From NCBI GenBank assembly GCA_026119935.1, contig JALRMH010000042.1, positions 291,289 to 355,288 of the forward strand: 64,000 bases of DNA, in the 5' to 3' direction. The stretch's first letter is position 1, and each line of letters opens with the position of its first letter. The position numbers and the translations under genes were made by a program. The notes beneath the pieces are model-generated. The model did no database searches. It was not told the DNA's origin and saw nothing but the letters and a program-made list of their open reading frames with translations. This document shows, piece after piece, positions 56,770-64,000 of the stretch. This DNA is from Endothia cerciana. Its lineage: Eukaryota; Ascomycota; Sordariomycetes; Diaporthales; Cryphonectriaceae.

Positions 56770-58898
56770 AGGCTAGTCTTTTTCTTCTAGTATATTATTA
56801 ATTTTTCTATAGCGTTTCTAACGTTTTCCTATAGTTCTTATAAGTTCTTGCTTGTTAGGTAACCCTTCTATTTAATAAGGTATTTAAGTATATTGTTAGT
56901 GCCTCTGCATTTAAGGATCTTTTCTACTTTGTATTCTAGTTCGTTATCTTCGACTTCTACTATATTATCTATTAGTATTTCCTTTACTACTAGCTCTAGT
57001 AGTGAGATATAGAAAACTAGGTGTTTCATCCTATAAGGTAGTGCTAGTTTATAGTTAACTAGGGAGATCTGCTATAAAATTTTGAATAGTCCTAGTTTCT
57101 TGTAATTAAGTTTGCTGCTAGGCCTAGTTGTTTTAATATTTTTGCAAAGTAGGTAGACCTTATCTCCCTCCTGCAGGATTAGTCTCTTAATTCTCTTAGT
57201 GTTTGCGTAGCGTATTATTTGTTTTTAGATAAATTGTAGTTCTGACTGAAGCTCTTCCTAGATTTTCTTAATTTTCCTAACCCTTTTATCTGCTGCTTCT
57301 GCATCTATCCCTAGCAATACTTTATAATAAGCTATCAGGTTATATCTATAGAGTGTGAAGAATAGTGACTTCTTCGTCGTGCTTATATCTGCGCTGTTAT
57401 AGGCGAATTGCGCGAGAGGCAACAAGTCAACTTAGTTATCCTGTTCCTAGTTAATATAGTATTAGAAGTGCTATTCGACAACCTGATTTATTCTTTCTGT
57501 TTGTCTATCTATCTAAAGGTGAAATGCTATAGATATTCTATATTATATTCTGAGTTGCTTTATAAGCAAGGTCTAAAACTTTAAGTTGAACTTCCTGTCT
57601 TTATTAGAGATTACTTCTTCTAGTATACTATAGTTAGCGATGATTATTCTGAGAAATATATATATAAGTTCTTCTGCTATACTGCTTTCTTTATAAAGGA
57701 GAAAGTAAGTATACTTGCTTAGTTTGCAAACTACTACTAAGATGCTATTATATTGCACCTTAGTTAAGAATTCTTATAAGAGAGGTAGCTTAGTAATGAA
57801 GTCTAGACTAATTGATTGCTAAATAGTTATAGATACTAATAGGGGTTATAGCAGTCTATAAGGCTTATATTATTCTGCTTTATTTTTCTTGCAGCTATCG
57901 CATTATTATAGGATGTCTTTAATCCTTTTCCTAAGGCTTAGCAGGTTCTAGTGTCTCTTAATTCGTTTATAGATTGCCCTGACTCCTTAGTGTCTGTGTG
58001 CTAGGGCATTATATACATTCCTGATATAATTGTCCTGCCTTACTAGAGTTATCTGTTTAAGGTCTCTATCTTAGGGTCCTATCTTGAAGGTTGCTGCAAG
58101 CTCCTTGTGCGCGTTAATAAGGTCTCCTTCCTTATTAATCACGAAGATGTTTTAGATTTCTTCCTTAATTTTGTCCTAATAGTCTGATCTTCTGCTAAGG
58201 GCGTCTGCCCTAGCGTTTTCCTTGCCTTAGATATAAATGACTTTAAAGTCGAACTAGGATAAGTACTCTGCCTATCTTACTTATCTCCTGTTAAGGTTCT
58301 TCATTATTATGAATATAGTAAGGTTTTTATAATCTGAAAATACTTTAATTGTATATTTAGCACCTATAAGGTAGTGTTCCTATTCCTTGAATACTTCTAT
58401 TATAGCTATAAGTTCCTTATCTAGTATTCTATATTATAATTCTAGTCTGTTAAGTTTCTTTAAGAAGTTAGCAACTATCTATAGTCGTCCCTGCTTATTG
58501 CGCTAGTTGAGTTCTGCGCTAAGTGCATAGTCTGATGCGTCTGTGTATAACTCGTATTCCTTTTAAGGGTCTGATTCTTATAAAACAAGGTCTTTAGTGA
58601 CTAGCTCTTTAATTATTTTAAAGGCCTAGTTTTCTTCCTAGTTTTATCAGAAGGGTAGGTCCTTTTTCATAAGATCTATAAAGGGTCTAGTAATATCGCT
58701 ATACTTGCTGATGAATTATCGATAGAAGTTAATATATCTGAGGAATACTCTAACATCCTTAATGTTTTTTAATATAGGCTAGTCCCTGACTACTTATATC
58801 TTGTCTTTCTATATTCTGATATATCCTGGTTTAATTATGTATTTGAGATAGTCGACTTTCTAAATATAAAAGTAGCTCTTAGTCAGTTCTATTAGAAG
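56770..58898 (-). pseudogene. Element A pol: RT end, RNase H, integrase, chromodomain (RIP-mutated)
   Basis: Minus-frame landmarks: near 58870 the RT tail (KVDYL then KPGY); near 58700 FISKYSDITRPF; near 58550 the RNase H start KEYELYTDASDYALSAELN; near 58240 FDFKVIYI and KENARADALSRRSDY. The integrase core reads ILVVVCKLSKYTYFLLYKES and AEELIYIFLRIIIANYSILE (57573-57758), then FAYNSADISTTKKSLF. The GPY-like and chromodomain region reads RMKHLVFYISLLELVV, ELEYKVEKILKCRG and KYLIK-stop-KGYL near 56945-56800. Trp of the KWKGY core is now TAG. All domains are non-functional because of multiple stops. Confidence 0.82.
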
Positions 58899-58903
58899 GT
58901 GTG

Positions 58904-59307
58904 TGTTATAACCTATCCAATATACAGGTCACAACAGGAAAAGCAGCACAGCACCAAGGACACAAGTAAGGATTATATAACTAGGGTTAGGGTTATAATA
59001 GTTACACAGTCGACAGTCGACTCTGTCGACTAGTCGAAGGAGTCGATAGTCGACTCTGTCAACTTATACTAAAGAGCTAGATATATAAGAATATATTTAT
59101 TTCTATTAGATAGATCTCATATATAGCTCTTTAGTTGTTAATCTAAGTTCTAAGTACACCTATACTTAGAAGCCCTAAAGGCAGTGAACACTTGCACAGA
59201 CTCTCTAGCTGTATTTCTGTATTCAAGGCTTATATTCGACACTGCTCTTGTTAGTATAAACCTAATTGGTACTCAGAGATCTTTAGATTACTGCAGTGCT
59301 TATTACA
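58904..59307 (+). repeat. 5' LTR of element B
   Basis: 404 bp, TGTTATAACC..GCTTATTACA, the reverse complement of the copies to the left. It contains AGGGTTAGGGTT, an array of GTCGAC units (about 59010-59060), the TATA block AGCTAGATATATAAGAATA, and the conserved tail AGGCAGTGAACACTTGCA. The five bases before it are GTGTG (58899-58903). In the intact pol sequence of element B the same place reads GCACACC, so GTGTG fits as the target duplication made in element A. Confidence 0.88.
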
Positions 59308-59339
59308 TTTTGACAACTCTTGTTCAGGAACGGTTCAGT

Positions 59340-60360
59340 ATTAACCCCTTGAACAATATGGAAATATGATAGCTCCAGGAACCCCCTCTTCGTCCTCGTA
59401 TAGCGCGCAGCCTACTCAGGAAGAACTTGTCCGGCAAGTCCTCTAGCTTACTTAACGCATCGAATAATTCCACCTGCATCAGCAACAGCAGGAAAACATT
59501 ATTCAGGCTCAGCAGGAGCAAATTCAGCATAGCACCTAGGCCCCTATTATCATTAACAATAACAAAGGCTATAAGATAGATAAGCTAGCTATATATAACA
59601 GCACCTAAAAACTCCTTTAAGGATTCCTCACCTACTGCAAGGCGTACTTCTTGCACAATGCCTTCTAGTTCACTGCGGAACCTGAGAAGGTTATCCTTGC
59701 CGGAACTCGCTTTGAGAAGGATGCTCTTATCTAGTATGAACCTTCTCTCCGCGACTATCTGGAACACGCTAACAACCCTGATGCACGCGCTAAGGGCACT
59801 AAGGAAATGTTCGACTCCTTCGCAGGCTTTAAGAAGGCCCTTAAGGAAACCTTTAGTGACCCTAACGAAGAACGCACTACAGCTCAGTAGTTGATAGACC
59901 TTAAACAAACCAAGTCAGCATCAGCCTATATAGTCAGGTTCAAGCAACTTGCAGCACGACTTCTATAGGAAGACAAGAACCTTATAGAACACTACTATAA
60001 AGGACTTAAGGACGAAGTTAAGGACAAGATCTCTAAGCAGGATTAGCCTGAAGACTTTATAATATTTGTAAACACAGCTATTAGAATCGACAACTATCTT
60101 TACGAATAATAGATAGAGAAGTCTAAAAAGGGAGGAAGCTAGCTTATATAGCACTTAAACAGCAGTAAGAAGTTCTAGCTTAAGAATCAAGGTGAAAATC
60201 AGCGCTAGAATACAGTATAAAGCAAAAGTATTTATACTAGCTTAATAGAATTAGATACAGCTAACTATTAGTTTATAAGAAGACTAAATAGTAGTATTAA
60301 GTGTTATAATTATAGAAAGCATAGCTACTTTGTATAGAAATACAGATAACCTAAGAAACT
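59340..60360 (+). pseudogene. Element B gag (capsid and zinc knuckle), RIP-mutated
   Basis: The plus frame begins near 59374 (PGTPSSSSYSAQPTQEEL), passes a Gln-rich stretch (HQQQQENIIQAQQEQIQ), then the capsid-like part GFLTYCKAYFLHNAF, EPEKVILAGTRFEKDALI, SLRDYLEHAN, FDSFAGFKKALKETFSDPNE and ASAYIVRFKQLAARLL. A CCHC-type knuckle lies at about 60301-60345 and now reads CYNYRKHSYFV-stop-K, with the second Cys changed to Tyr. The in-frame stops are TAG/TAA at likely Gln, Arg or Trp positions. Confidence 0.8.
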
Positions 60361-62178
60361 ATAATAGCAACTAGTTTAAAAAGGATAATAGGTAAATATC
60401 CTCTAATAACAGGAACCTAATTAGCTAAGTAATAATATCTTACTAGAGCAAGTATTAGACCCTATCTGCGACTACAGACTTCTTAACTAGATATTCTGCT
60501 TTAACGATAAATGCTTAACACACCTCTCAGAGAAAGAAAGCTTAGGATAGTTCCCTAAAGCACCTAAGAAGACACGACAACTAGCAATAAGCAAAAAGGA
60601 ACGCCTCCTATCCTAAGCAACCACAGAAACTATAAGGGAAGAAACACCTCAGGACTAACAGCCAGACGATATGCCAGAACCTATTATTCTAAGAACAGAA
60701 GATAAGGATACTATAAGTGAGGAAGAAACTCACAGCCACGACTTAAACTAAGGATAGATCACTCTAAATTCGAAGATTGAGTACACAACGTATAGACTTA
60801 ACCTCAGGGAACTCTTCACTACAGTCCCTATCTAGAACATCGATGCTAGATAGCTAGAAGACCCTAGAATCAGCTTAATCGATAAAAAACACTACGAGCT
60901 TGCATAGATCTTATATGTGTATTACAGCTGCGAGGCGCACTTCACAGAGAAAGTCAAACACGAGTAGTTCCTAGTCAGAGAGTTCGGCTAGATCATCCAG
61001 GCAGTTAAGGAACCCTACCTACGATTCAGAGAAATTCTCAACAGAAAGCACAATAACGCTTACATCGGATTGCCGGATGACTGTCCTAAAGAATGCGTTA
61101 ACAAGAAAGTCAAATAGTAGTAGTATAGGGTTACAGACTGCACTATCCACATCTATAATAAGGTTCAGGATTAGTATAAATACTAGAATAATAAGGAATA
61201 ATGCAAGTATAGCTAAGAACAGACTAGAAGGCTAGCTTAGAAAGCAGCCTATAGAACGAAGGAATCCTTAAAAGGGAAGGATCGCTTATAACAGGACTAT
61301 AGACGATCAAGGCTTAAAGGTCTCTATATATTGCAAAACAGGACTATGTATATATAAAACTAAATGCCTATATTAATAGAAAACAATATAGCGCACTGTT
61401 AGACAGCAGCGCTTAGGGAAACTTTATATCTTTAGGAATTATTAATAAAGCACAACTATAATAGCATTAGAAAGAAAGACTCTACTGACTTAGTACTATA
61501 GAAGGACAACTAGTCATGTATAACTAAGGTGTAATCAACAAGGAGACTGATTATCTACTTGTCTTAATCTAAGGACGCATAACCTTTATTATATTAGATA
61601 TTACAGATATAGTATATTATAAACTAATTATAAGACTTCCTTAGCTTAAGGAGTATAATCCTTGAATCGATTAGACTACTAGCTAGATCTTATAGGATAA
61701 TGCTATTACCTATAGGAAGGTTGTAATCAACAGCGAAGGATCAGATTCAGTTACTGAAGGATACTTAAGGAAAAAGGCCTTAAACAAACCTATAAATACC
61801 TCTAAATCAGCAGGGCTAATAGCTTATAGAGAAGGATCTAGCGATGATGAACCTAAACTAGTGCTAAGGCATTAGCAGATTAACACAACGACGAGTATAT
61901 ATAGACCTTAAGAAAAGCAGTCCGGCTCAGAGCGATAACAGAAGTGTAGTCTTACGAACTATAAGGAAATCCTACAGCTATATTACTCTAGGAATTTCGG
62001 TTTAGCCTAGGAAGAAGACTTAAAACCCCTAGAGCTTATAAAGAAACGACTGATAGGCAAGGGAAAGAAACCGTCCCTAGACAAAAACGCTTAACAGTAC
62101 CTCCTATTCCTCTAAATCGCGGAAACAGAGAAGGATAGACTAATACCAACATTCGCTAGAATACTACGAGAGTACTAC
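60361..62178 (+). pseudogene. Element B gag-pol linker and protease region, heavily decayed
   Basis: About 1.8 kb with plus-strand fragments such as KKTRQLAISKKERLLS, PDDMPEPIILRTEDKD, HNNAYIGLPDDCPKEC and, just before the inserted LTR, TFARILREYY. The protease of Ty3/gypsy elements belongs here, but I cannot point to its active-site triplet with confidence because of stops and substitutions. Confidence 0.55.
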
Positions 62179-62391
62179 TGTCACGAGTAGCAGGTGTCAT
62201 GAGGTGACAGGGCCAAGGGTTAGGAGCTAGCCAGGGCCAGCTATCTATACAAAAGGGAAGCCTACTAGCTTTAGGCTTGGGACTTTAGGCTTAGACCTTA
62301 AGTGTTAGCTATTACATCGCAATACAGGCTTTTGGCTGGGGGCACTCAACAAGCTGACTTATGTGATTCGGATCTACAGGCTTTACTGACA
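62179..62391 (+). repeat. 213-bp solo LTR of a second family inserted in element B
   Basis: Ends TGTCA..TGACA (TG..CA with a 5-bp inverted terminus). It is flanked by a perfect 5-bp duplication ACTAC at 62174-62178 and 62392-62396. Removing the insert and one duplication joins REYY to EFTKLF of the gypsy pol frame, which confirms the borders. It is less AT-rich than its surroundings. It has no coding content. Confidence 0.9.
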
Positions 62392-63890
62392 ACTACGAAT
62401 TCACAAAGCTGTTTCAAGGGAAATTTGACACAGGACTTCTAGAACACAGCCTATATAACTATAAGATACTACTAAAAGAAGGAACTCAGCTATAATTCTT
62501 CCCTATTTATAAACTTAATAAGGCAAGACTAAAGGCACTTAGGGAATACCTCGACGAAAACTTTAGAAGAGGATATATCAGACTATTATAATTACTAGCA
62601 GGATACCTGATCCTATTTATATTAAAGAAAAACGGAAAACTCTAACTTTATATAAATTATAGACAGCTTAACGATATTACTATTAAGAACTAGTACCTCT
62701 TACTACTTTTTAAGGAAATCAGAAATCGACTACAAGGCGTATAATAGTTTACAGTATTAGACTTTAAAGAAGGTTACTACTACATCTGTATTAAGAAAGG
62801 AGAAGAATAGAAGACAGTATTCAGAACTCGCTATAAATATTATAAATATATGATTATACTCTTCGGATTAACTAATATACTAGCATCCTTCTAGAAAATA
62901 ATCAACTACATCTTTTATAAATTCTTAGATATTATATGCATCATCTACCTCGATAATATCCTTATCTACTCTAAGACCTTTAAAGAATATAAGCAATATA
63001 TACAGCAGATACTTTAGACACTTTAGAACGCACACCTCCTAGTAGAACTAACTAAAAGTCACTTTTATATTTAGAAAGTCGACTATCTCGGATATATAAT
63101 TAAACTAGGATATATCAAAATGCAGAAAGATAAGATATAGGTAGTTAGAGACTAGCCTACACTAAAGAACATTAAGGATATTAGAGCATTCCTCGAATAC
63201 GTTAACTTCTATCAGCAATTTATCAGCAAGTACAGCGATATTGCTAGACCCTTTACGAATCTTATAAAAAAAGACCTACCCTTCTAATAGAACTAGAAAG
63301 AAAACCAGGCCTTCGAAATAATTAAGGAGCTAGTCACTAAAGACCCTGTTCTATAAGAATCAGACCCTTGAAAGGAATACGAGTTATATACAGACGCATT
63401 AGACTACACACTTAGCACAGAACTCAACTAGCATAATAAGCAGGGACGATTATAAATAGCCGCTAACTTCTTAAAGAAGCTTAACAGACTAGAGTTATAG
63501 TATAAGATACCAGACAAGGAACTTATAGCTATAGTAGAAGCATTTAAGGAATAGGAACATTATCTTATAAGCGCTAAATATATAATCAAAGTGTTTTCAG
63601 ACTATAAGAACCTCACTATATTTACAATAACAAAGAACCTTAACAGAAGACAAATAAGATAAGCGGAATACCTATCCTAGTTCGACTTCAAGGTCATCTA
63701 TATCTAAGGTAAGGAAAACGCTAGGGTAGACGCCTTTAGCAGAAGATCAGACTATTAAGATAAGATTAAGGAAGAAATCCAGGACATCTTTGCAATTAAT
63801 AAGGATAAAGACCTTATTAACGCATATAAAGAGCTTGCAGCAACCCTCAGAATAAGACCTTAAGATAAAGACTCTAAATAGATAACTCTA
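62392..63890 (+). pseudogene. Element B reverse transcriptase and RNase H (RIP-mutated)
   Basis: Plus-strand landmarks: EFTKLFQGKFDTGLLEHS, LKALREYLDENFRRGYI, LILFILKKNGKL, YRQLNDITIKN, FTVLDFKEGYYYI, FGLTNILASF, the catalytic box IIYLDNILIYSK (canonical YLDD, second Asp now Asn), KVDYLGYIIKLGYIKMQKDK, FLEYVNFYQQFISKYSDIAR, then RNase H KEYELYTDALDYTLSTELN and KKLNRLEL, DKELIAIVEAFKE, and FDFKVIYI with KENARVDAFSRRSDY. Stops are TAG or TAA. The D-to-N change in the catalytic box is a TpG-to-TpA step, as RIP would produce. Confidence 0.85.
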
Positions 63891-63901
63891 GCAGAGCAGG
63901 A

Positions 63902-64000
63902 TGTCAGTAAAGCCTGTAGATCCGAATCACATAAGTCAGCTTGTTGAGTGCCCCCAGCCAAAAGCCTGTATTGCGATGTAATAGCTAACACTTAAGGTCT
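63902..64000 (-). repeat. Second copy of the 213-bp LTR, inverted, cut by window end
   Basis: Reverse complement of 62293-62391. All 99 visible bases match by eye. Preceded by CAGGA (63897-63901), the candidate target duplication, whose partner lies outside the window. Confidence 0.85.

Larger units (their letters stand above)
55491..58903 (-). mobile_element. Element A: chromodomain Ty3/gypsy retrotransposon, minus strand, interrupted
   Basis: From right to left in the minus frame: RT C-terminus with primer-grip-side motifs, RNase H, H2C2 and integrase core, chromodomain, antisense Cys-rich ORF, polypurine tract, 3' LTR. The order RT-RNase H-integrase defines Ty3/gypsy and the chromodomain makes it a chromovirus. 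Element B is inserted at 58903/58904, so the 5' part of A (gag, protease, RT N-terminus, 5' LTR) should lie beyond B, outside the window. Coding frames are saturated with TAG/TAA. Base composition is much more AT-rich than the gene region. Confidence 0.85.
58904..64000 (+). mobile_element. Element B: Ty3/gypsy retrotransposon, plus strand, partial, nested in A
   Basis: Same family as A, inserted head-to-head into A's RT region. Contains the 5' LTR, gag, a degenerate protease stretch, RT and RNase H. Integrase and the 3' LTR would lie beyond base 64000. Two short LTRs of another family interrupt it (62179-62391 and from 63902). All frames carry many TAG/TAA stops. I could not assign the primer-binding site; the bases after the LTR read TTTTGACAACTCTTG. 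Confidence 0.85.

Noticed and set aside
53841..58995. CCCTAACCC motifs as a sign of an adjacent telomere
   Set aside because: Each occurs once or twice at a fixed place inside an LTR and not as a tandem array, so it is a feature of the LTR and not a chromosome end.
59585..59908. Minus-strand ORF of 107 codons
   Set aside because: It lies opposite the gag remnant, whose plus-strand frame has clear capsid-like motifs. It is a shadow made longer by loss of stops on that strand.

Overview
This window comes from a filamentous ascomycete (Pezizomycotina, probably Sordariomycetes). The evidence is a gene-dense GC-rich part with many 50-160 bp GT-AG introns, a divergent histone H3/H4 pair, fungal versions of housekeeping genes, and an AT-rich repeat block carrying the footprint of repeat-induced point mutation (RIP). 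I assigned no species. Exon borders were worked out by hand from reading frame, splice consensus and family knowledge.

Bases 1-52,640 hold fourteen genes. In order they are: the 5' part of an unrecognised gene (-), a phenol-hydroxylase-type FAD monooxygenase (-), an unrecognised disordered protein (+), a DDHD-type intracellular phospholipase (-), a YrbG-like Ca2+/cation exchanger (-), an NRAMP metal transporter (+), the Pps1-type dual-specificity phosphatase (+), the PROPPIN autophagy protein Atg18 (-), the wybutosine enzyme Tyw4/Ppm2 (+), the TFIIH helicase Rad3/XPD (-), a three-finger C2H2 transcription factor (+), splicing factor Prp3 (-), RNA polymerase I subunit A190 (+), and histones H3 (-) and H4 (+). 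Most are unrelated housekeeping functions (tRNA modification, DNA repair/transcription, splicing, rRNA synthesis, chromatin, autophagy, metal transport). I see no biosynthetic cluster. Pairs with shared upstream regions are atg18/tyw4, rad3/zinc-finger gene, prp3/A190 and H3/H4. Tail-to-tail pairs are pps1/atg18, tyw4/rad3 (56 bp apart), zinc-finger gene/prp3 and A190/H3. Intergenic DNA is rich in microsatellites and in clusters of the palindrome GTAC.

From about 53 kb to the end the window is a nest of dead transposable elements. First comes a pogo/Fot1-like transposase fragment, then two LTRs of one family, then a broken multi-exon gene of unknown family. Next is a chromodomain Ty3/gypsy element (A, minus strand) with its 3' LTR, polypurine tract, chromodomain, integrase and RNase H, plus a Cys-rich ORF running antisense. 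A second copy of the same family (B, plus strand) is inserted head-on into A, next to a GTGTG that is probably the target duplication. B carries gag and pol remains and is itself hit by a 213-bp LTR of another family (target duplication ACTAC), with a second, inverted copy at the window edge. Nearly all stops in these frames are TAG or TAA at former Gln or Trp codons, as CpA-to-TpA mutation predicts.

The most interesting signal is in the four full-length LTRs. Between a conserved TATA block and a conserved CCCTAACCC block, each copy carries a different array of short, often palindromic repeats, as if the promoter-proximal part of U3 were turned over from copy to copy.
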